64,000 nucleotides of DNA from positions 126,001 to 190,000 of the forward strand of contig JBBHKE010000766.1 in assembly GCA_037447655.1 (NCBI GenBank), given 5' to 3'. Shown here piece after piece: positions 47,801 through 56,100 of this stretch. A model generated the notes under the pieces. The model had not been told where the DNA came from and made no database searches. It saw only the letters and a program-made list of their open reading frames with translations. Every line of letters begins with the position of its first letter. Positions within the stretch are counted from its first letter, which is position 1. Source of the DNA: Zygnema cylindricum (lineage: Eukaryota > Streptophyta > Zygnematophyceae > Zygnematales > Zygnemataceae). The position numbers were made by a program, and so were the translations under genes.

Positions 47801-49209
47801 AGACATAACCTAAAACTTCGTTGTGTGTGTTTTAGCCTATGGAATATAATTAGTTTTCTTCGATTTGTTACCAATCATACTTTGCTTTCTTCTTTTGTTG
47901 TAGAATATCATTGCAACATCCTCGTCATTTTTAATTGCTTTGAAGTTTGAATTCTATTATAAATTTGTCACAAAAGTTCGGTAACAATTATTTATCCCCG
48001 TTAAGAATTTTCGACAAACTTGGAAAAGTGGGCATATAAAGAGCATTTTAAAATTTTACTCAATTGGAAACATAATAAGAATGATGCTTAGCTTATGAAG
48101 CGCGAGGAGTACAAACACGGTCTGCCTTATTGCTTTGCCCTTTCTTTTAAATATTCATAACTCACTTTGTTCTCATTTTCATGGACAGGATGACATAGTG
48201 CCACGTGTGGTGATGCCCTCAAGACACTAGCAGAGGACTTAGAAAAAACCAACGGGTGAGTTCGACCCACATATATCTTGGTCTTAATCGTGACATAGCT
48301 TAACAAGCACCCATTGATTTAGATAGAAATCTGGGTTGTTTGAATACTTTTGTTCATTTCTTTTCTTTTTTGTTGTCATCTTGTCGCAAAATAAAAAATC
48401 AAGTTTTCTAATTTTGCTTTTATTAATATCCTTTTCTTGCGATTTTTTTTTTTGCATAAACAAAATGCACATTTGAAGTGTTATTTTTGCACTAGACCTA
48501 TTTTAATGCTTTAGTGCACATAGTATGGGCGCAAAAAATTGCAGTTTTTTTTGTGGTTTAAAGTTCATTATTCATCACCAATCATATTGAATTTTGTGTG
48601 GTATGGTTGTGTTGATTTTATTGTGGTCGTATTTCATTATTCCAATTTGCAACGGCTCTCCGAAGTTATCAATGACAAAGTGTTTGAATTCTTCTTCGGT
48701 TCCAAAGAAAGAATTTCGCAATTTTTATCAAAAGGTGAGGGAGTGGAGAGAAAATGTGAGTTCTTTCACTGTTCAAGTAGTTTGAGAAATGAAGTGAGGA
48801 ATTGAAAAATCCTCCCATAGTTGTTATGATTGAGAAAGTAAATGACAAGAAAGACTATGAGGGAGGATTTGGAACCTTTTTGTTGTTGTTCTGACAATAT
48901 TTCATTACATTTCCCCCTTTTTTTTTTCGTTGCGGGTTTGTACCAGGTGTTTTAACTGCGCCCGGAACTTTGTACCACATTGCGAAAGAGGATCTTGCTC
49001 CTAGAAAGCAAAGTCTCACTAATAGTGAAGACGGACATGTGTCGCCGGAGTCTATTGAACACTTTCAAACATTGACTATGAGTAAGAAGTACAAAGAGGG
49101 CCTCAAAAATCTTGAGGGAAAATACAAACCTCAAAAAGGAAATGATCATAAACCTCGATTTGACAAAATAATAGTTTTTAGAAACAATAATGTCAGATCA
49201 TTACCCTGA
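38863..49209 (+). CDS. Class 3 (alpha/beta hydrolase) lipase, possible pseudogene at 3' end
   Basis: Nine exons: 38863-38947, 39452-39665, 39844-39943, 40255-40427, 40838-40931, 47238-47414, 48189-48255, about 48652-48734 and 48947-49209. The nucleophile elbow GHSLGAS (catalytic Ser codon 47265-47267), IRGSSNLVDWATNL and AGMLDTAIWL are lipase_3 features. DDIVPRV contains the likely catalytic Asp, and APGTLYHI is typical of plant and animal diacylglycerol lipase-like enzymes. It should hydrolyse acyl esters of glycerolipids; the substrate is unknown. The first six exons are intact. Exon 7 appears one base short, and exon 8 lacks an AG acceptor. If one base is counted as missing, the total length is divisible by three (419 codons). 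A 5.7 kb copia element sits in intron 5. A second acceptor for exon 3 at 39812 would break the frame. Confidence 0.72.
41408..41854 (-). repeat. Element B 3' LTR (447 bp)
   Basis: Preceded on the minus strand by a GAGGGGGGG polypurine tract (41855-41864). GACCGACG and GGACCGACGT words are repeated in the LTR. Confidence 0.92.
42128..43276 (-). CDS. Element B reverse transcriptase and RNase H
   Basis: An open frame of 382 codons. Reverse-transcriptase motifs: YKARLVAKGFSQIEGIDF, FAPVARLTSLR, HQMDVKNAFLNG, TIYGLKHAPCVW and the catalytic IFVDDLLLVG. RNase H: DSDWAQDE and STEAEYMAACHAAKEAVW. The frame ends at a TGA in the RNase H C-terminal part (FCDSQ, 42128-42130), while homology continues beyond it (RTKHIDIQYH at about 42060-42090). 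The enzyme copies element RNA to cDNA in the cytoplasmic particle. With the early stop, activity is doubtful. Confidence 0.88.
   Translation of the reverse strand: MDKYKARLVAKGFSQIEGIDFIETFAPVARLTSLRTLLALAAEHDFHVHQMDVKNAFLNGILSKDISMHQLEGYISPGSEHLVCHLIKTIYGLKHAPCVWNHTIDAIMRKEGFTRIDADFSIYSRGSGSSLIIVAIFVDDLLLVGPSLPEISHVKSLLHNHFDMADLGELSYYLGIQVSRNRSARTLSQTFISDLLERFDMADCSSLSTPLDANAPLLPSIDSLLSPLLHATYRSMVGALMYAMQATGPDIAIAITKLSQFLQRLSPDHLAAAKRVFRYLQGTKSLCLTYSSSGSSALTGFVDSDWAQDELSRRSTTGSCFFLGNGVISWSSRKQPTTACSSTEAEYMAACHAAKEAVWLRTLLSNLGFPPSAPTPIFCDSQ
43277..43725 (-). other. Element B integrase-reverse transcriptase linker
   Basis: Low-complexity Pro/Ser/Leu-rich coding sequence between integrase and reverse transcriptase, with frame changes. 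Such variable linkers are usual in copia polyproteins. It holds repeated PLPEPE/FPLPE-type residues. Confidence 0.5.
43726..45240 (-). CDS. Element B integrase (and end of protease)
   Basis: A 504-codon open frame. The protease C-terminal half (NILFVPGLARNL) is followed by the GAG-pre-integrase region with WHLRYGHLNDDSL and the zinc-binding CHGCVQGK. The catalytic core has Asp in HTDVCGPMRT, Asp in RSDNGGELLS and Glu in NGVAERYNRT downstream. The C-terminal FRGIFVGYAPNSKAYRIW is the typical copia motif. It catalyses insertion of the cDNA into host DNA. The protease Asp motif DSGASHHLS lies just upstream at about 45290-45320 in another segment. Confidence 0.88.
   Translation of the reverse strand: MQIRLGDDRILLATHSGNVHVPNASVHIRNILFVPGLARNLILVKVATSDGLRVEFNNDRVTFIDRKNNITVGFGLAHDSMYVLKSYSTPKIFALNTSVDSFPLWHLRYGHLNDDSLRTLSNLVTGLNSFSNKSLDFCHGCVQGKMTRHPFPTSTTEITQPLALVHTDVCGPMRTRSYSGFLYFVSFIDHATRFSHVYPICHKSDAFARFQEFKALAETFHNRRIKVLRSDNGGELLSAQFPNFLTQHGIARHLTGPHTPQRNGVAERYNRTLHDMLHSMLYFSNSPYEFRVEAVVCANYIRNLCPTNSLPKSTPMEAWSSFKPDISQLRIFGCEAWYKDLLQSDGKLGARAFRGIFVGYAPNSKAYRIWSPSQNRVITTREVIFNETPLLQTLSRSPFPSPLPPLSEFPSLTLHDPLPPSLPPHSLQPYDLTYLTPSPPSTFSQPTLPPLPQFLPSHSSNSSPPSSPNPLHFPAALITPASQSAACLSISRPSSPPCHKFRRY
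45241..45792 (-). pseudogene. Element B nucleocapsid and protease start
   Basis: It contains a CCHC knuckle CAYCKINGHAIEKC (about 45730-45775), then a Pro-rich linker and the DSGASHHLSP protease active site near 45300. The reading frame changes at least once between them, so the gag-pol frame is interrupted in this copy. Confidence 0.75.
45759..46391 (-). CDS. Element B gag capsid region
   Basis: A 210-codon frame starting MHFFKHEKIWDHFIG. Motifs of the UBN2/copia gag family are visible: AWNCLQAAY, SADEDLS-type SDEDLSSTLLGGLPE and PFISSFDNL. This is the particle-forming protein. It lies next to the primer site with a short leader, as expected. Confidence 0.82.
   Translation of the reverse strand: MHFFKHEKIWDHFIGISKPPILSSTNTPAQKSSKELEIATWKQKDEDSHARLLMSLTTERTHLIRGASSSAEAWNCLQAAYIQTGWALRRIQKRAFFNSIKKPTDSMQDRISTVELSAGKCTMIGVQLSDEDLSSTLLGGLPETLSPFISSFDNLDQSIHFHTLCTKLLHEETKILSFSAPNLFHANALVAANYTSNSGGCNVYFVLIAK
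46461..46472 (-). other. Primer-binding site of element B
   Basis: On the minus strand GGTTATGGGCCC follows the 5' LTR directly and continues GGCCATGCC. It is complementary to the initiator tRNA-Met anticodon arm, the same site as in elements A and C. Confidence 0.8.
46473..47063 (-). repeat. Element B 5' LTR (591 bp) with a 148-bp tandem duplication
   Basis: Matches the 3' LTR but is longer, because a block starting TACAAAATATACAGTGC at 46591 is repeated from 46739. The duplication is absent from the 3' LTR, so it arose after insertion. Confidence 0.9.
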
Positions 49210-50037
49210 CGCCTATAAAGTTGGAATTCTCGAAGTACTGGAAGCATATGGCGCATGAGCTAAAAGTGCATTGTAAAATGGGGCGAATCGATCCTTCGGT
49301 GAATGGGCATGTATATCGGGTCGAGCTTGAAGTTTTCTGTTTGGTTCAAGTAATTATGTGTTTTACGGTCTTATGGTTCTTTATTTAGTGCGTAGTACAT
49401 GGTACTGTACTTGTAGCTTCGGTCTTACGCACATTTTGTTTCGTTACGTCGGCCCTGTGTATATTTATTACTTTGTACGGTTTAATGTTGTTTCGATTGG
49501 TCAATTATTTATTAGTGCGTTGTATGATCGCACTAGTATTTGTTGTTTCGTATTGCTTGGTGCCTCATGTTTTGGTTATGTTGTTGTGCACGGCAAGTTA
49601 GATAGAATGTACTTAACGAGCTTCATATTGGTTGCTTAGTATCCTTGTATTACTCTTGAGGTATAGAGGTGTGTTAGTGAGTGAGGGAATTATGTGGTGG
49701 GAGAAATATTTCGGCTAATATAAATTTATTCTTTTGGTCGAAATCTCTCATATCTTATGTTGAATGCGTTTGGTTTTTTTATCGTGGTGTTCCCTTTGAG
49801 TAATTTTTTGCCAATTTATCCATCCTATTAATATGAAAGGAGAAGTTTGAGGCAGGGCCCACATCAGTATCCGAACCCACTCAATCTAAAATTCTGCCAG
49901 ATTCCTGGATGGATTCGGGATGTCAAATTTGGGGTCAGCCGGATTCCGGCCGTTGATTTAAAAAAGACAAGTAAAATCTAGTAACGGCCGGTAATTAAAA
50001 ACTAAAAAATTGAAGGTTTCAGAGGTAAGTATCGCTA
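49210..50037. other. Lipase 3' flank
   Basis: Likely 3' untranslated region and flanking DNA. Long T-rich open frames around 49358-49639 show no recognisable protein. No transposon ends seen. Confidence 0.4.
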
Positions 50038-50585
50038 CACCACAATCGCATATTAGCGCATAAAGTTTTTTTTTAGCGATAGAATAATTACTACAATCTG
50101 ATTCTAATTAGAGTAATGAAAAAATTAGAGTAAAAATAGAAAATAATTAGAGTTATGAACTCTAATTTGTGAGATATAACTTTTTCAAAAGGAATTTACC
50201 TAATTTATGCGGTACTCTAATTTGGCGGCTTAATATCTCATACTGTGAATAAGGTATTCGTACAGAATCTGACAAAACGTACAGTTTATCGTCATTATGA
50301 CGTTTGCAATACGTGGTTTGTTTAAACGCAGTTATATGATAACGGCATGTATTAAATCATTATTTGTACCTTTTTACTTATAAAAGTACAGTTTTGCACG
50401 GTCGGTCGTCGTCCGTACTCCACACTATTTAAAAAAAACCTATATTAGAGTTATTTTACGCTAAATAAACCTTACCTTAAATAGTATAATGAAAATTTTA
50501 TAATCATTTACTCTATTTAACGTGATAGAGTTGAAATTTAGGGCGACCGAATTTGCGTTATTTACTCTAATTACAATTCGCGGTG
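50038..50585. mobile_element. Long member of the TA-flanked CACCG MITE family
   Basis: Ends CACCACAATCGC and GCGGTG (mirror of CACCGCGAATTG), with TA on both sides (50036-50037, 50586-50587). It is 548 bp. The interior repeats TAGAGTAA/TTACTCTAA words. No coding frame. Confidence 0.72.
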
Positions 50586-51550
50586 TAGTGTTGTGTATCG
50601 GTAAAAACTTATCGCGATAAAACCGATACCAATAGTTATCGGTTATCGTCGTGTTGTGTATCGGTAAAAACTTATCGCGATAACACCGATACCGATAGTT
50701 ATCGGTTATCGAACGGTCAGCGGTACCGATATATCGGTCCGAGACTAACAAATTCCATATCGGCGATAACTATAAAAATATATAGTATGCATATTATAGT
50801 ACCTTATTAAATACTGTATTATACTATTTACATTATATAGTGTGTCATGCCACGTGCACGATTTTGTTACGTAACAATTAATTGAAATTTATTACGGGCA
50901 ATGCAGCACAGAAAATGTGGCCGGTTAACAGAACATTTTTTTTTTACGGCGACGTACAAAATTTAGGCAAACTGGTGAACATGGAACGGAAAAAGTACGC
51001 CAGACACAAAGTACAACGGACGCAAAATAATATTCTGCGCGCCGCCGGAATCGAACGGACGACTTGGAATGAAAAGTACGAGCGGACGACCAGCGTGAGC
51101 GCTGGCATCCAGGAATGGCTCTTTTGGCACCTTATGCCAAAAAAAATGACAGATTGACACGTGGCAGGTGTCCAGTGGATCCCAAGGAATAAAGGGACAA
51201 AGCCATGGCGTCGGATGTGAAAGGTACATCGTTTGAATTGGATCCGTACCAAAACCGTACAGACGTCATGGCGGCTACTGTACTTTCTGCGCGCCCGGGG
51301 AATATGACGTACAGCTGAGTGTACATGCCGTACATCTATACGTATGGCCCGTACATTTATCTGTACGATCCGTACATTTATCGCCGATAGTTATCGTTAT
51401 CGGTGTTATCTCCGATAAGTATCCGATATTATCGGCTACATATCGGCGAAAAGACCGATAACGATATGTCGAACCAATATATCGATTATCGGGAACCCAA
51501 AAAAAGGTCCATATCGGTTATCGGTAAATGCTTGCCGATACACAACACTA
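50586..51550. mobile_element. TATCGG-family element with matching inverted ends
   Basis: Starts TAGTGTTGTGTATCGGTAA and ends TTGCCGATACACAACACTA, a near-perfect inverted pair. The first 60 bases are tandemly doubled (50586 and about 50651). It abuts the MITE at 50585 and shares its TA. The interior (50880-51370) has open frames on both strands but no recognised protein. A clear target duplication is not seen because of nesting. Confidence 0.7.
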
Positions 51551-51870
51551 GGTTATCGTACGGTCAGAGGTCCCGATATATCGGTCCCAGACCAACAAAT
51601 TCCATATCGGCGATAACTTAAAAAATATATAGTACGCATACTATAGTACTTTATAATATACTGTATTACACTATTTACATTATATAGCGTGGCATGCCAC
51701 GTATAGCATTCTGTTCCGTATCTATTTATCTGAAAATTATTACGGACAGCGCAGCACGTAAACGTAGACAAATTTAAAATAATACTTTATTAGTTCTAAT
51801 ACTATACTACCAAAACGAAAAATATAAAATACATTGTAAAATTTGAGAACCAAACTTAAAAAAAAAAAAC
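51551..51870. repeat. Partial direct copy of the TATCGG element
   Basis: GGTTATCGTACGGTCAG and the following 150 bases repeat 50695-50860, including CATTATATAG(C/T)G(T/G) and CATGCCACG. It suggests tandem or nested insertion of two family members. The downstream part (51690-51870) is an inverted copy of 35575-35760. Confidence 0.6.
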
Positions 51871-52185
51871 AAACATCGCCACACAAATTGAAGTTCATAA
51901 ATCTAATTGTTTTTCTCTTTTTTACTCTTATTTTTTCTTTTACTCTAATTACGACTATGTATATTGTACAAGAGTGTCCGTATCATCCAACATTATTGTA
52001 CTTTGTATGCTCGACTGGAATAAAATAAAGAACTCCTTAATGCAAATTCCACGGAAAGTCCGGCCATTATCACGATTAGTGGAGGACCAAACCCTTTGAT
52101 AAGTTGGAGCCATCCACATGAAACCAACGCTAAGAATGTACATTCAGAACTTTTAAGATGTAGCGTAAGCGTATCGCATTCGCTC

Positions 52186-52461
52186 CATAGTTCAAAAGTA
52201 GGTGAAAGTAGGCCAATACAATATGCCTATTGTACGCAAAATATACAATATGACCTTAAGACCCATTTTGTATTCGGACCTATTCGGACCAATTAAAACA
52301 TTCGGACCAAATTTTTTTATTTACACCGTCAGATTCGGACGATCGGACGGTCGCTGATCAAAGAAGCGATCTAAGAAGATCACATGGAAAGCCCATAACA
52401 CAACTTACGCTAAAGGCGGCCTACAAAAGGCCTACAAAAAAACGCCTACTTTTGAACTATG
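52186..52461. mobile_element. hAT-like MITE (CATAGTTCAAAAGTAGG family), complete
   Basis: Terminal inverted repeats of 17 bases (52186-52202, 52445-52461) match perfectly. Flanking octamers ATTCGCTC and ATTCGTTC differ at one base, consistent with an 8-bp target duplication. The element is 276 bp with no coding frame. Confidence 0.82.
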
Positions 52462-52496
52462 ATTCGTTCCATAACTCCTCATATCGCATATTAGTA

Positions 52497-52713
52497 CACC
52501 GCTAATTGTTATTACTGTTTATGATTTTTTGCCACAAAAAACATATTTTCTACGTACACAGCGGCTATATTATGGATCAAATGGTTACAATTGAACGTTA
52601 AAATTCTCACCTTCCGATTGGAGGTCCTGGTGTATTAATCGGACAAGTGTGCATGGAAGAAAAGCTATATTAAGTGGTGAAAAAATTGTTAACGCTAGTA
52701 TCGATACACTGTG
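52497..52713. mobile_element. TA-flanked MITE (CACCG family)
   Basis: Starts TACACCGCTAATTG and ends CGATACACTGTGTA, 217 bp between TA flanks. It has the family arms ACATATTTTCTACGTACACA and the mirror GTGTGCATGGAAGAAAAGC. Confidence 0.7.
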
Positions 52714-52782
52714 TAGCTTTTCCAAAGCCTCGATACAAAATCGGTTCCGCATAAGTTACGGGATTTGAAAAAACCAGTGTGG

Positions 52783-52960
52783 TGTATCGGCAAGGTTTTG
52801 CCGATAATCGATATGTACCTTTTTTGGCTTGCTGATCATCAATATATTGGAACGATATATCGAAACTGTTGTTATTGCCGATAATTAACCGATAATATCG
52901 GTTTTTCATAGCGATTACACCAGTACCGATAACTATCGGCGATGATTGTACGGTTATCAC
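52783..52960. repeat. TATCGG-family fragment
   Basis: CAGTGTGGTGTATCGGCAAGG opens a short segment of GATAATCG and CGATATATCG words, like 21049-21236. No right terminus found. Confidence 0.5.
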
Positions 52961-53178
52961 GGTACAATTGTACGGTTTATTCCGTCGTATTGGACCTACG
53001 TTATTCCGTTACACAGTGTATGAAAAAGATTGTTGCACGTGCCATGCCACGCTATATACAGTGAAAAATATAATACAGTATATAATAAATTGTTTTTATG
53101 TAGCGTACTGTATTTTTCCACTTATTGCCAAAAAGGAATATGTTGGTCTCGGTGCGATATAAAGGGACCCCTGAGCGT

Positions 53179-53982
53179 CAGAGGTCCCAAAAGCCAAAAA
53201 ATTTCATACCCGAAACCGACCGGTTTTTTTTTTCAAAATCTGAGTAACCGACGCCCGACCGAGTTTTGTCACGCTCCAAAATTGTTAACCGTTAACCGAC
53301 CGTCGTTTACGAAAAAAAAAAAAAACCGAATCTTGATTTTTCGCGACAAACCGTGCCCGCCCGTAACTGAAAAAGTACAAAATTAATCAATGTAATACGG
53401 AATAAGCCAATAATTACAATTTGTCGCGTTCCTTAAGATTTGCGAAATGAATAGTGTACTACTGTGTTAGATTTGCGACGCTTTGTCGCGTTGCTTAAGA
53501 TTTTCGAAATGAATAGTATACTACCGTGTCAGATTTGCGACGCTTTGTCGCGTTCCCTTTGATTTGCGAAATAAATAGCTTACTACAGTACCGTGTCAAA
53601 TTTGCGAAGCTAATCATGATGTCACGTACTTCCACGATGCCAAAGAGTACAAAGTACATGAATGTTGGATTATCTTTTTGTAAGATTCGCGAAATGAATA
53701 GTGTTAGTACCGTGTCAGATTTGCGACGCTAATCATGATGCCACGTACTTCCACGATACCAGAAGTACAAAGAACAATAATGTTGGAAAAAAAAAGTACA
53801 AATTTTTCTTTTTTTTGGGTTTTTTGTTTGACCGACCGTAACTGACCGTTTTTTTTTTCTTGGTGAGTCAACCGACCGTAACCGCCCGACCCCCAAAATT
53901 TGGCAACCGAATCCGTTCCGGATCCGGCGCGGGCTGTCGGTTAACGGTCGTCATGGTTTCGGTTGACCGTTTGCAACCTCTG
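53179..53982. mobile_element. hAT-type MITE (CAGAGGT family), copy 2, expanded
   Basis: Starts CAGAGGTCCCAAAAG and ends CGTTTGCAACCTCTG, inverted relative to copy 1. Flanking octamers CTGAGCGT (53171-53178) and CTGAGGGT (53983-53990) match at 7 of 8. It is 804 bp against 569 bp in copy 1. The extra length is about two more units of an internal minisatellite with TTTGCGACGCTTTGTCGCG (53407-53720) plus a doubled CACGTACTTCCACGAT block. Confidence 0.87.
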
Positions 53983-54187
53983 CTGAGGGTTCGATAACCG
54001 ATAACTATCGGTATCGATGTTATCGCGATAAATTTCTTGCCGATACAAAACACTAAGAAAAATCCCTACCGATAATTGTCCTTAGATTGCAGTTTCACTA
54101 CAGAATACAATCACACAAAATCCCAAACAGATATTGTCAGCAGCTGACGTGGCAAAAGGTTTTGAAACTTTTTAGTATTGTACGGCA

Positions 54188-54404
54188 CACAGTGTATCGC
54201 TATTAGTGTTAATAACTTTCCCGCCACTTAAAGAATATTTTTTCCGCACACACATGTCGGCTTTTAGATCCGACGGTTGCAATTGAAAGGTAAGATTCCC
54301 AGTTTCCTGTTGGCAGTCTCAAATTGAAAATCAGACAAGTGTGTACGGAGAAAAGAAGTTTTAAGTGGCGAAAAAGACATGAACACTAATAGAGATTCAC
54401 GGTG
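54188..54404. mobile_element. TA-flanked MITE (CACCG family), first of an adjacent pair
   Basis: Left end CACAGTGTATCGCTATTAG, right end CTAATAGAGATTCACGGTG. The arms around TCCGCACACACATGTC and GTGTGTACGGAGAA are mirrored. Only 12 bases separate it from the next copy. Confidence 0.75.
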
Positions 54405-54416
54405 TACAGTACAGTA

Positions 54417-54643
54417 CACCGTGTATCGCGATTAGTGTTAATATTTTTTTTTGCCGCTTAAAACATCTTTTATCCGTACACAATTGTCGGATTTTCAATT
54501 TGAGACTGCCAATCGGAAGCTGAAAATTCTACCTTTCTATTGCAACCGTCGGATCTAATCGATCCACGATCAGACAAGTGTGTAGGGAAAAAATATGTTT
54601 TAAGAGACGAAAAAGATATCAACACTAATAGCGTTTCACGGTG
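54417..54643. mobile_element. TA-flanked MITE (CACCG family), second of an adjacent pair
   Basis: Starts TACACCGTGTATCGCG and ends GCGTTTCACGGTGTGTA. Same size and arms as its neighbour, but the two interiors differ enough to be separate insertions and not a recent duplication. Confidence 0.75.
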
Positions 54644-55153
54644 TGTACGGTATAATGCCAATTTTAAAAGATAAAAGTCAAACCGTCAGCAAAACTGCGC
54701 TGACGTGTCAGCTTTCAGATTATTCATGGAAATTGTCAGCAACTGACATGGCAAAAAATACAAAAATAAGCAATACCAGACGGCAGCATGCCAAGCTTTA
54801 AAATTTAAACCATCGACGTGTCGAACGAAGGGAAAAATGTTTTTTTTGTTTTTGTCTTTTTGTGTGACTTGATAGCGCGAACAGTTCCGCTTTTTGCTTC
54901 CACAATCCTGGGAAGGCGCTAGAATGTTGATGACGTGGCATTCTAAAAAAAAAAGGAAAATGACATAAAAAAAAAGAAATCGTTTAAAAAAAAAACAAAA
55001 AAAAAAAAAAAAATGTTTTTTGGATTTAAGTAACTCGCTTTTGCATTCACCGCCTTGTTTTTCTTCCTTTTTTTTGTTTTTTGTTTTTTTTTTCCATTCA
55101 GTTTGTAGATTTTTTTTTATTTTTTTCGTTAAGGTATGGCCCCATGTGGCTAA
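54644..55153. other. Intergenic, A-rich
   Basis: Long A and T runs (54945-55015, 55065-55130). No gene or repeat family assigned. Confidence 0.4.
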
Positions 55154-56100
55154 GGGTACGTCCCCATGTATTAAAGTACATACTTTTCTCTGTCTTTTTG
55201 CCCTTAAATTCAGGGAACTTTGAAAAAAACTTTAGCCGTACGAGAAAATCATTTTTACCAAAGTAAAATTAACGTCAATTCATTATTTGGATGTACGGCG
55301 TGTTTGTCGCTATGTGAACGCATTTTGGCGTTTTCCCCTTTTCGACCACCGGGCAAGAAAATCCAGCCCAAAAAAAAACATCATCTAAAATCACCTCGAG
55401 GGGGTGATTTTAGTTGAAGTACCGCCCAGAGAGCGAATGAAAAACGAACCACCACGCGCCACACGATTTGTGAATTTTTTGGACGAGGGAGAGTCCTCAC
55501 TATTTTTCTCCGTACCCGTCACGCGTTATGTACGGAAAGAAATTTGCAGGGGTCTCGGACTTTCACTTGCATTCATGGGTCCTTTGCATAATTTTTCGCC
55601 GTTGTCACCTCTCCTCTCTCCCTCTCATACTATCGCTTGTATCTCACACTTTTTAAAATGAGACACTACAATATTGGTATAAAATGAAAGATCTTTAAAA
55701 AATATATTTTTTGAAAATTTTTAGATTTTTATTTAATGGCAAATCGAGTGAAAAAAGTAGAAAAAGCGAAATCAGAAAACCATGGCGGAAAGTTCTTGAA
55801 TCCGTGACGTCGACGTTGTCACAAGTGAGCGTGACGTCACAATGTCACCATCCCTAAACATTTGCAATTTCACAAAAATCTCGGCATCTACAACTGTCGC
55901 TGTATTTGTTCGCGTCACTAATCGTCAAAAGTTTCGTAGTCGCCTTCAATCGTCACAAGTTGTACCTACGTCTACGACCGTCACATGTCAAAGTTCCGAT
56001 TTCATTTTCGCACATTGGGACGCTCTTCAAAGTAGTACGGCGAATCTTCACTACAGTCCAAAATACTTTATCAAAGTACCGATTACATGGGGACGTACCC
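55154..56100. mobile_element. Harbinger-like non-autonomous element with TAA duplication
   Basis: Starts GGGTACGTCCCCATGTA and ends TACATGGGGACGTACCC, a perfect inverted pair of 17 bases. It is flanked by TAA on both sides (55151-55153, 56101-56103), the PIF/Harbinger type of target duplication. It is 947 bp. It is related in inverted orientation to 37626-38602. No transposase frame was found. Confidence 0.82.

Noticed and set aside
50944-51252. Overlapping frames on both strands in the TATCGG element as a possible transposase
   Set aside because: About 100 codons, no hAT catalytic or zinc-finger motifs visible.
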